From Megalobrama amblycephala (taxonomy: Eukaryota > Chordata > Actinopteri > Cypriniformes > Xenocyprididae): a DNA stretch of 64,000 nucleotides. Within the stretch, counting starts at the first letter, position 1, and every line of letters starts with the position of its first letter. The notes beneath the pieces were generated by a model. That model had not been told where the DNA came from and did not search any database. It saw only the letters and a program-made list of their open reading frames with translations. The translations under genes were made by a program, and so were the position numbers. Location: the NCBI RefSeq assembly GCF_018812025.1, contig NC_063054.1:40508565-40572564 (forward strand), given 5' to 3'. Positions 10,871 to 20,090 of this stretch are shown here, piece after piece.

Positions 10871-11884
10871 AAAGATACATTTTATACATGCAAAGAATAC
10901 AAGCTGCTCTCCAAACAGTTTATTCAGAGACAAGCAGCTATGAGGAATGCAACATGTAAAAGGTGTGACTGCTAGCATGCAAAAATAGTGGTTCACTTCT
11001 GCAAATTAGGATGGATTGTTTTTAAATAAATTGTGAAATGTACCAGAATAAACCAAACTGCATTCGCACAAATCAAACAAACACTGACGTCAAGGAGAAA
11101 GTCAAGACATGAGGGGTTAAATCAAGCCTCCAGCACATCCCAAAAACGATTGGCGTGATTTTGCCAGCAGAATTATGAAATTCCACATACAGTACAAATG
11201 AATCTTTTTTGCTTTCATTGATGATATGCAGTGAACATGGGAACTGAATGTTGCTGGATCCCCCTGTTGGCTTGATTATTGGATGTGTCCCCACTGTGAA
11301 GTCAGTTCCACTTTAAATGGTGCACAGGAAATGAAGTATAAACGCTCTTTCCTCACTGACCACGGCTTCACTTTTTTCCCTTTTTTTCCCCTCAAAAGGA
11401 AAAATCCACTCTGGCTGCTTCTCTGGGCACATCTGTAGTTTTCCACATTGTAGGGAAAATTACATTTACATTTTTTTTATTAAACATTGACTTCTGTATC
11501 TGGATTAAAAACAATGTTAAACTAAACATTCGGCAAGTTAATATAAAACAGCATCATTAATTCATCTTTTACATTTTTTACAGTAATATAAACAAGTTGA
11601 ATTTTTGGCCAGAAACATCCTATTCAAGTACTTCAGCTGTGTGCAGTCGTGTTGTACACGGTACATAACTCTCAATGTGGCTTCAAATGTCAGATATTTT
11701 CAATTGCTGTTCCACTGAAATGAAGTCATAGGTTTATAAGAGTCTGTTTGTTTCATCAGTAGCTGATCTGAAAGAGAAACAATAAGGACATTTACGATAA
11801 TAGAGTCCCTTGCAGCAATGCTGAGAATGGAATGTAATAAACATGCGGTGCATTATGAATTGTGTTAAAAATGCACTGTGAAAA
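10871..11884. other. No feature recognised
   Basis: Unique-looking sequence. The minus-strand 73-codon frame at 11073-11294 has no recognisable domain. Confidence 0.5.
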
Positions 11885-12775
11885 ATTATTTTTCAAAGAT
11901 TATATGTTTTACAAGACTTAACTACTGTGTACTTACATCGAAAGTAACTACAATGTACTTATTCTGTTCATATTGTATTGCAAAACACTTTTGCTACTGA
12001 GGTGGGATATGGGTATAAGGTTAGTGACAGGTTTGGTGGTATGTGTAAGTTTGGGTAAAGGAAGGGTCAACTGTGTAATTATATGTAATTACAGAAATTA
12101 ATTACAGCTGTAATTACAAGCAAGTATTTAATAGAATATAAGTACAATGTAAAAACATGTATGTACACAATAAGGGTGTAATGATACCCTCATGTCCCGA
12201 TTCGATACATCACGATACTGAACTCACGATACAATATTACTGCGATACTCCAAGGCATATGGTAAAAGGTTAACAAAAAATGCACTATTGATTAAAATGC
12301 TAAATTTGGTATTACATTTGGGGTGGAAATGAGGCTTGGTCTTGGTGCTGGTAACCCAATGGTGACACCAGAATAAAAATATTCATGATTCTGACACTGA
12401 AACACAAATATTTTTGACAAATATGTTTGCACTCTGTCACTGACTAGATATATTAAAAATAATATAGGCCACTTTTTACTGGTAACATAAGACATTTGGC
12501 AGTATCAGGGCCATTGCATTATTGTACATTATATCCAACATTATATATAGTAGTTTAATGTAGTACTGACACTAAAACTGTTTACTGTGTAAACTTGAAT
12601 TTTTTTCCTCCCACAGTAATTTTCATTTTGGGTAAACTATACACAATCCACGATACATGTTGTTGCATTTTTGTATTGCAGTATGTAACACGATATATTG
12701 TTACACCCCTAGTATCAAATTTGTAATTTAAATGTTGGTACATAGTAGTTAAAAACACTTAATATAATATATATA
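11885..12775. repeat. Dispersed TAATTACAGCTGTAATTACAAG repeat, interrupted
   Basis: 11885-12170 carries the block TAATTACAGCTGTAATTACA and AGTACAATGTAAAAACATG, typical of a short teleost DNA repeat. Sequence of similar character resumes at 12712-12775 (GGTACATAGTAGTTAAAAAC). The hAT-like element at 12171-12711 separates the two parts. Confidence 0.45.
12171..12711. mobile_element. hAT-like element with TARGGGTGTAA ends
   Basis: Left end TAAGGGTGTAATGATAC and right end GTTACACCCCTA are imperfect inverted repeats. Subterminal CGATAC/ACGATACA words occur on both sides. Flanking octamers GTACACAA and GTATCAAA agree at five of eight positions, so the 8-bp target duplication expected of hAT has decayed or is coincidental. 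Length is 541 bp, non-coding. Confidence 0.6.
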
Positions 12776-12836
12776 GTCACTGGAGCTATGCAAGGACCGC
12801 CTCCCTCATTTACATGTTGCACACAGAAATAATAAA

Positions 12837-12957
12837 TATAAATTAAAATAAATTAATTATAAATAAAAATAAATTACAGAATAAATAAATAAATACAAGT
12901 TCAAAAAGCATAAAAATAAGAGTAATACAAAAATAAATTCAGGAATAAATTAAAAAT
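12837..12957 (+). repeat. A-rich AAAT low-complexity tract
   Basis: AATAAATA-type words repeat through the tract, with few C or G bases. It directly abuts the TTA duplication of the next MITE. Confidence 0.7.
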
Positions 12958-12963
12958 GAATTA

Positions 12964-13435
12964 GGCCGTGTGTCCACCAAAGTGTTTTCTCCAAAGGCCA
13001 GCATATTTTTTCCCATTTTTCCACTGGGAGCACCGCGTATTTAGGAGGCACTGAGCGTCTATTTCATGCTGAGAGCTTGCTGTTTGTTTGTTCAAAGTTG
13101 TAAAATGTTCAACTTTGGGTAATACACGTCACTTTTTACCCAGCTGTCCAATCACAGAGGCGGAGGGGCGGGACAAACATCACACCGACCAACTGCCACA
13201 TACAACAACAACAACAAGCACAACAACAGAACAACAGAAGCGAGTACTTTACGTTGTGTTGATATTTTAATATTCAGAAATAAACTCTTTCAGAATATAA
13301 TCTGCAAAATCAGATACCAGCAACACTTCCGTGGATATTCCATATCATAGCAACAAAAGCACCACTGAAGCTCTCTCAAGCGCCTGCAGCAAGGTGTTTT
13401 CAGCTGCCTAAAAACACATTGGTGGACACACAGCC
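12964..13435. mobile_element. PIF/Harbinger-type MITE with TTA target duplication
   Basis: Left TIR GGCCGTGTGTCCACCAAAGT and right TIR (complement) GGCTGTGTGTCCACCAATGT differ at two positions. TTA flanks both sides (12961-12963 and 13436-13438). A 3-bp TWA duplication with GG-starting TIRs is the Harbinger signature. The 472-bp element codes for nothing recognisable; the 60-codon frame at 13088-13270 is incidental. Confidence 0.85.
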
Positions 13436-13498
13436 TTACATTCTCAAATTATTTATTTATTTATTTTCCTATTGTTACTACATTTATTTGTCTATATA

Positions 13499-14416
13499 CA
13501 GTACAGTCCAAAAGTTTGGAACCACTAAGATTTTTAATGTTTTTAAAAGAAGTTTCGTCTGCTCACCAAGGCTACATTTATTTAATTAAAAATACAGTAA
13601 AAAACAGTAATATTGTGAAATATTATTACAATTTAAAATAACTGTGTACTATTTAAATATATTTGACAAAGTAATTTATTCCTGTGATGCAAAGCTGAAT
13701 TTTCAGCATCGTTACTCCAGTCTTCAGTGTCACATGATCCTTCAGAAATCATTCTAATATGCTGATTTGCTGCTCAAGAAACATTTATGATTATTTTCAA
13801 TGTTGAAAACAGTTGTGTACTTTTTTTTTTTTCAGGATTCCTTGATGAACAGAAAGTTCAAAAGAACAGCATTTATCTGAAATACAAAGCTTCTGTAGCA
13901 TTATACACTACCGTTCAAAAGTTTGGGGTCAGTAAGAATTTTTATTTTTATTTTTTTGAAAAGAAATTAAAGAAATGAATACTTTTATTCAGCAAGGATG
14001 CATTAAATCAATCAAAAGTGGCAGTAAAGACATTTATAATGTTACAAAAGATTAGATTTCAGATAAACACTGTTCTTTTGAACTTTCTATTCATCAAATA
14101 ATCCTGAAAAAAAAATATTGTACACATTAAATGTTTCTTGAGCAGCAGATCATCATATTAGAATGATTTCTGAAGGATCATGTGACACTGAAGACTGGAG
14201 TAATGATGCTGAATATTCAGCTTTGATCACAGGAATAAATTACTTTGTGAAATATATTCAAATAGAAAACAGTTATTTTAAATTGTAATAATATTTCACA
14301 ATAATACTGTTTTTTTACTGTATTATTAATTAAATAAATGTAGCCTTGGTGAGCAGAAGAAACTTCTTTTAAAAACATTAAAAATCTTAGTGGTTCCAAA
14401 CTTTTGGACTGTACTG
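13499..14416. mobile_element. Palindromic TA-flanked element, CAGTACAGTCCAAAAG ends
   Basis: The ends CAGTACAGTCCAAAAG and CTTTTGGACTGTACTG are perfect inverses flanked by TA (13497-13498 and 14417-14418). Arms of about 380 bp are inverted copies: 13499-13885 and 14050-14416. The centre contains a second related terminus, CACTACCGTTCAAAAGTTTG (from 13906), suggesting that two related copies joined head to head. CAGT ends with TA duplication fit Tc1/mariner MITEs. The frames at 13787-13978 and 14217-14480 are arm sequence. Confidence 0.85.
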
Positions 14417-14660
14417 TATTTATTTGAATTTCTGCAGGTTTCATCCTCCATAGTTCACAAGTCAGCGCTAAAAACTCCAACTATCCAATGCATCTTGTGA
14501 TAAGATCACTGAAATCACATTCTGAGGTTGTGGCCACATTGCATTTGTAAACGCTGATGCATCAACACTGAAGCACGTCGAATCACCTCCCATGCAATCA
14601 AACTTTGCCATTTTAAATGAAAGCAACCACTCAATCTACAAAAATCTAAACATTTTAGAC

Positions 14661-14741
14661 ATGTTAGTGCCAGGTGTAAACAGCCATCTGTCTCGACTGA
14701 CATGTGATCGGATCACCCGAGACAGATGTGTAAACAGGGCC
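14661..14741. mobile_element. Hairpin remnant of a GTGTAAACAGGGCC element
   Basis: CAGGTGTAAACAGCCATCTG and its partner CAGATGTGTAAACAGGGCC bracket a near-palindrome centred on GTGATCGGATCAC. The right end resembles the GGCCTGTTTACACCTGG-type termini at 2022-2094 and 3474-4116. It is probably an internally deleted relic. Confidence 0.5.
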
Positions 14742-14743
14742 TA

Positions 14744-15286
14744 AGTGAGATTAGGCTGCTATTTGGCTGTTATGATGCTTGTGGGCTTCAATATAAAGCA
14801 GGCAAATGCAACAACAAACGGGTTAAATCTCATAATAAATGTCATAATTTCCTATTATACAATTTTATTCGCTGGCCAGATGAGATGCGGCGAATGCATC
14901 ACAATGTAATGAAGTTTGTTTATTTCAGTGATTACACTGCACGTGTTCACACATCTTGCTCTAGTTTGGCATGGACAGTGTAATTTTGGAGTATTAATCT
15001 AAACTGCGGTCCTGGAGAGCATCTGTCAGTACGGACTGTAATGGATGCAGTTCATCCTTTGGGCTTTAACATTAAACAACTTGATTTATAATTTTCTGAA
15101 ATGTGAGTGATGCTTGCATATGCAAAACTCACCATTCATTAAACAGCACACCTCCTCAAAAAGCAGCATAATTTGAGTTTAATACATATTCTTCATCCGA
15201 ATATGCATACTTGCTATCCCATGAATTTATTACACACATGTAATAGGCTACTTCATCAGTGGTCTACTAGTTAAGACCATTAGAGT
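14744..15286. other. No feature recognised
   Basis: Unique-looking sequence. The 85-codon open frame at 14726-14983 begins in the MITE remnant and has no recognisable domain. Confidence 0.5.
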
Positions 15287-15718
15287 CAAGTCAAGTCACC
15301 TTTACTTATATAGCATTTTGTACAATACAGATTGTTTCAAAGCAGCTTTACAGTGATAACAGGAAAATGATGCATTCCGGCTGTTGTTCAGCTGAAGTCA
15401 GTTTAGTATTTATTCAGTTCCATTGTAAAAATTGATCAATTATTAAATTAGTTAATTTCACGCCATGCTTTCTAATGGCATCTCCCAAGGGTAGCATGCA
15501 CAGTGTGCAAAGCAACGGTCCTAGTACTGAGCCTTGCGGTACTCCATACTGAACTTGTGATTGATATGATACATCTTCATTTACTGATACAAATTGGTAA
15601 CGGTCAGATAAGTATGATTTACACCATGCTAATGCAATTCCACATTTTAACTCTAATGAGTCTCAGTACTATGATACGGTCTAAATCCTGACTGAGATCA
15701 TCGTAGATACCATTACTT
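15287..15718 (-). pseudogene. L2-type LINE fragment with reverse-transcriptase relic
   Basis: Read on the minus strand, about 15510-15625 translates to [16 protein letters not shown] followed shortly by [14 protein letters not shown]. This is the conserved reverse-transcriptase block before the catalytic YADD of L2/CR1-clade LINEs. The YADD, thumb and C-terminal regions are missing. The element then jumps to its 3' end near 15287-15360, whose complement carries an AATGCTATATAAGTAAAGGTG-like tail (shortened) and a GACTTGACTTGAC tandem. It is therefore 5'-truncated, internally deleted and dead. No complete frame survives. Confidence 0.8.
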
Positions 15719-16724
15719 TCTTTAAAAAAAAAAGAAACATATATGTGAAGATAGAGAGTGATAGAGAAAGAGGGATAGAGATGCTTACCTTCCACGGTTT
15801 TCTTATGAACAAACCGTGTTCAATGCTTCTTGAAAAATCAGTAAATACATAAATAAATTAATGCTGCAAGCAGCGATGAAAGGGCCCTCGTACCCGGGGT
15901 CACCGCCACCCAGTGGCCTTGGGAAAGCAGGGAATATTCGGCGACATGCATGTAAGCGAGTAAATACAGGACAAATATAGCAAAGTCATTTCAAAGTGCC
16001 ACACTTCCTGCTGCCAACAGGTGGCGCTTTGTCAGGCCGCCACGGACACGCCCTTCAGCGAAAACTCTAGATCTTCGCAATTTAACATCGCAAAGGCCTT
16101 TAGATTAGACTGACCAAATATGCTGTTTATCTGATAAAAGGAGGAGTTCGTTAAAGTACAAAGCCTGGAAATGGCCAAAACTGCCAAAACTCAAAATATC
16201 TAATTTCCTGTTGGGTTTTCAGATTTTGCACCCAGTGACATTTTTTTTTTTTAGGTACTGGGCTGTTACATCTGCCTACTGAATTTCATATGTGAAACGT
16301 AGCGCAAAGGGCGTTTAATTGAAATTTCGAGCCATTTTGCCACACCTTATTCTGAAAGCCATATCACATGTAAATTTTCACCACTTCTGACATATGTACA
16401 AAGTTGCATGAGTTTTCGAGCATGTTTAGGCCCTCAAAAATGTGATTCATTTAGGAGAAGAAGAAGAATTGACTGAGCAATTACAATAGGGTCCTCACTA
16501 GGGGTGGGACAAAATATCGATATGGCGATATATCGTCATCCTTCTCTGTGCGATACGAGAATCGTATCGCTGCGCCAAATATCGATATTTTAATTTAAAA
16601 AAATAAAGCGCTATATATAGATTTCTTTGCTCAAAGCGTCCTACTTCAAGGCGGCGCTCGACACATGAATGAGGGAAACGTGAACTTAAGTTAACTAGCC
16701 TAAGAAAAAGAGGTTATTAACAGG

Positions 16725-16970
16725 ATGGCGGACAGCAGTGTGAGTAAAATAGATGCCCCAGCCACGTTTAAGTTCAAAGTCTTGACGCACTTTTATACCA
16801 TTGATGTGACAGTCGTAGACATCTTTGACGTTCTTCACCGAGCGCTTAGATATACACGGGAGCATTTGAAAGCATATATTAGGGATCCTCTGATAGACGC
16901 CTGCTTTCGAACGCTCCCGTGTATATCTAAGCGCTTGAAGAACGTCAAAGGGTCTGTTTGCACCTGGTGA
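16725..16970 (+). pseudogene. BED-finger hAT transposase N-terminus remnant
   Basis: The open frame starts MADSSVSKIDAPATFKFKV followed by LTHFY. This resembles the start of ZBED1-like hAT transposases, where APAT-x-K-x-KVW-x-HFGF opens the BED zinc finger. Homology fades within about 25 residues, before any zinc-binding CxxC, and the rest of the 81-codon frame is encoded by the inverted repeat at 16824-16949. It is a deleted relic inside the hAT element. Confidence in the BED match is moderate, from motif memory. Confidence 0.5.
16824..16949. repeat. ~38-bp inverted repeat inside the hAT element
   Basis: 16824-16863 (TTTGACGTTCTTCACCGAGC then GCTTAGATATACACGGGAGC) is matched in inverse by 16913-16949 (GCTCCCGTGTATATCTAAGC then GCTTGAAGAACGTCAAA), separated by about 50 bp. 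This could be a small foldback insertion or a template-switch product. Confidence 0.85.
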
Positions 16971-17150
16971 CTTTATGTATTTTCTCTGATCGGATAGCTA
17001 TCCGATCGTGAAAAGACCAGGTCTAAATGCCTAAATGCCTAAAAACGCATTTGAGATGGATTTAAATCCGATCGCTCAAACCACTTAAGGAGATGGTCTG
17101 GGACGCATTCCAGTCAAAACTGTCTATGATCAGTCTAAATGCATCTGGTT
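16951..17150. mobile_element. Relic of a TGTTTACACCTGG element inside the hAT
   Basis: GGGTCTGTTTGCACCTGGTG at 16950 and the later GACCAGGTCTAAATGCC resemble ends of the ACCAGGTGTAAAC family. Between them sits a perfect 20-bp palindrome, GATCGGATAGCTATCCGATC (16988-17007). The boundaries are uncertain. Confidence 0.4.
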
Positions 17151-17716
17151 GTTGAAACTACATATGTAAATTTTACTTCTCCCCAAAATACTAAAACTGA
17201 AACATGTGAGAGTCAGATATGACAACGCTACTGCATCACGCATCGCCGCAGATCTCTTCAGCAAGCTGACGCGCAAACTGCCGCATACGAAAGTGAAAGT
17301 AAGTCGCAGACACATAACACACAATTATCTTCATTAAAAGTAATGAGACCTTATACCAGTGCTGTTGCCGCTCTCTCCTATTGCAGTCTTTGATTTTGAA
17401 ATTAACTGATGGTCAATAAAATGCACCTCATATTTCTTGCTTTCGGTGACGTGAACTCTATTAAATGTACATATAAGATCGGATTTATCCATTAACCTGC
17501 ACTTAACCTTTTCACGTGCATTTTGTTTTCATATTAAGACCAATATCGCGATGTATCATTATAGGATTGTCTAGCGATATATCGATTATCGCAGAATCGC
17601 TGACTCGCGATATTATCGTTATCGTGAGCCATTTATCGTGATCGTATCGTATCGTGAGGTACCCTCCGATTCCCACCCCTAGTCCTCACCATCGGTGCTC
17701 GGGCCCGAATAACACA

Positions 17717-18881
17717 GTTGTTTACACAGCTAAAGTATATTTCCTAATTTGGTCCGGCCTAAACCCTGGCAAAAACTACAACTAGCTACTGAAGGAATTG
17801 CAGTTGCATTAGATCCAAACCTATAAAGTAAAGATTTCATAACTGTTATTAATGAAATAGACCTTTTCCGTGTTTTTGTAAGTAAGTTATTTGATAAAGC
17901 ATCTCAACCATCTTTCCAATCCACATATTTCCAACTAATGGGTTAGGAATGGAGGAAAATATAAATCACTAATATCCTCACTTAAAATAAAAAATACACT
18001 AAATTAGTTTTTCATAAAAGTCTATTTAAAGAGAGCAAGATGATTCATTTCTCGGCTCATCTGGGATTTGAAAGCATCACATTTACAGAAGCCCTGCAAG
18101 GCCTTTCTTCTGCTAATGGATTAGAGGTTTCCTTGGAAAGGAGATGTTTTTTGTAATCATTAAATTTCCAGAGAACGTCTGCCAGAACAGAATGAGTTAT
18201 CTCCACCACAGGATACATCACACACATTTGCTTGATATATATGACTTGTTATTTTGGGCATATTCTGACATAAAGAGCATCTGAATTATTTAATCCTTAT
18301 AATTATATTCTGTACTGCTATTTTGGGTGTTTAGATCATTCTCAAAAATGCCTAGGCCATAAATTTACCCCAAAATTAAAAGAACAACTAATCGACTATG
18401 TGTTGCATCATGAAAATGAATCCAATTTCTAGTTTTAGGGAATTTCTCCCTTTTAGACTGTAACTCCAGCCACATCTGAGTCTCATCTTGTGACAATAAC
18501 GACGTGTGTATTGAAACACATGGTTTTAGAAATGTGTGTAAAACAGTTGAATGTTTTTCTGGTCATGATAGATTAAAAATGGCTATTTTTCATGAGCAAA
18601 CAAATTCTTGCTTTTAAACAAAGTGGAGAAAAGCGTTCACTATAATTGATCATCGTCAGAAGTTGCATGTGGTCAAAAGCGAAAGTCTGCAGGGGACGGA
18701 CGAAGCATCTGGCTGGCTGACAAAGATTAGCGATAAAAGAACGTAAACAGAGAGAAAATGTAACTCAGATGTTGGAAAAAATACTTCAGCCTCCAATAAT
18801 TATCAGGGTTTTCTTAAAACTGTCACAGATGGCATGTTGAAATCAGTTCCCCGCAGACTCAACAGCTGCCTGACTACATTA
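17717..18881. other. No feature recognised
   Basis: AT-rich unique-looking sequence with no open frame worth recording and no repeat I can name. Confidence 0.5.
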
Positions 18882-19025
18882 CGTGTCATTTAGTCGATGC
18901 TTTTATCAAAAGTGACTTTATTAAGACATTAAGTTCATGAGAACCTGCGATTCTGCCAACAAACTTCAACAAAAACACCTGGTCATTGAACCCTGCACCT
19001 TCACACACAAGCTCTGAGCTCAAAC
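18882..19025 (+). repeat. Degenerate CGCTTTTATCCAAAGCGAC-type teleost repeat
   Basis: CATTTAGTCGATGCTTTTATC followed by AAAAGTGACTTTATT is close to a well-known teleost repeat. Further on, CATTGAACCCTGCACCTTC resembles the degraded AACCC-type end. Strongly decayed. Confidence 0.4.
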
Positions 19026-19555
19026 CTCTGGACTACAGCTACAACTACATGAAATACGTCAAATTTTTATGCCGCTCCACTATCTAAAGCTAAAATTCAA
19101 AGCGAAATCTGCAGTAAACTGTTTAAGCACCATCTGCTGCGTATTGTACACAAAAATGGCAAGCTCTAATCTGATCGCCAGGTTTATACAGGGTTTCCGG
19201 ATACTGATTTTTATTGTGTTTCCAAGATCCCCAAACTGCTACAATGAGCCCTCGAAGGAAAAACAAGTCGTTGGATTTGGCAATGTTTGCGACCTTGAAT
19301 ACGCAAGACTATTCTTGTTTACAGAATTATGTCCATAATAAATCAACAGTTGATAAAAATACATCAATGTGTGATAAAAAAGTTTCAGAACAAATCCTGC
19401 CAAGAAATATATTTATGAAGCTAACTATTGGCTGGTAATGGTTGACAAACAATGTAGCAATGTGCTTTTATCAGTATTTGACCCTGGTCAAAACAATCTC
19501 TTTTATCATTTGAATTTTTTATTAAAAATGGGATGTAACCAAGATGTTGGTTGCA

Positions 19556-20090
19556 TTACATCCAAGTCAGACAGACTATTCTTGTCCAAGTGGTTCTTTG
19601 CCAAAAAAAGAAGCAAAATAGATTGAACTTCATGTTTTCATGCTATCAAAAACCTGTCTACATAAATCTGCATTTATTTTGAGCAACTTGTTGTACCTCC
19701 AAAACAAACTGATCCATATTTAATTCTCTTAATAGAACAAAAATGATCAATATCTAAATATCGTAAAAGAACAAAATGACCGATATTTAAATCTCTTAGT
19801 CGTGTTACATCTAAGTCAGACAGACTCTTCTTTTCCAAGTGTTTCTTTGCCAAAATAAGAAGCAAAATAGATCAAACTTTATGCTTATGCTATCAAAAAC
19901 CTGTCTACATTAATCTGCATTTCTCATGAGCAACTTCTTGTACCGCCAAAACAAACTCACCAATATTTAATAGACAAATCCGACCAATATTTAAATCTCT
20001 TAACAGAAGCAAAATGGAACAAACTTTATGCTATCAAAACCCTGTCTACATAAATCTGCATTTCTCATGAGCAACTTGCTGTTCAAAGTT
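19556..20090 (+). repeat. Tandem repeat, ~250-bp unit, about 2.3 copies
   Basis: Unit 1 starts TTACATCCAAGTCAGACAGA at 19556 and unit 2 starts TTACATCTAAGTCAGACAGA at 19806. Both contain GCTATCAAAAACCTGTCTAC and end with GAGCAACTTSTTGTACC plus AAAACAAACT. A third partial copy begins near 20006 with GAAGCAAAATGGAACAAAC and runs to GAGCAACTTGCTGTTC. Divergence is around 10% by eye. Short open frames here are not conserved between copies. Confidence 0.8.

Larger units (their letters stand above)
16499..17681. mobile_element. hAT element with perfect 8-bp target duplication
   Basis: The ends TAGGGGTGGGA and TCCCACCCCTA are perfect 11-bp inverted repeats. GTCCTCAC lies at 16491-16498 and again at 17682-17689, an exact 8-bp target duplication diagnostic of hAT. 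Subterminal regions are rich in ATCGATAT and TATCGTGA words, as in this family. The 1183-bp body holds a transposase-like N-terminal relic, a secondary inverted repeat and a foreign-looking middle, so it is non-autonomous. Confidence 0.9.
15862..17716. mobile_element. GCTGCAAGCAGCGATGAAAG repeat, split by a hAT insertion
   Basis: The left part (15862-16498) starts ATGCTGCAAGCAGCGATG, contains AGGGCCCTCGTACCCGGG, and reaches CAATAGGGTCCTCAC. The right part (17682-17716) continues GTCCTCACCATCGGTGCTCG to GGGCCCGAATAA. Joining them after removing the hAT element and one 8-bp duplication restores a continuous end typical of this abundant fish repeat. I cannot assign its class. Pieces with GGTGGCGCTTTGTCAGG may be internal. 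Confidence 0.65.

Noticed and set aside
19556..20090. CRISPR-like or satellite array
   Set aside because: Units are ~250 bp and nearly continuous with no short repeat/spacer alternation; in a vertebrate context it is an ordinary tandem repeat.
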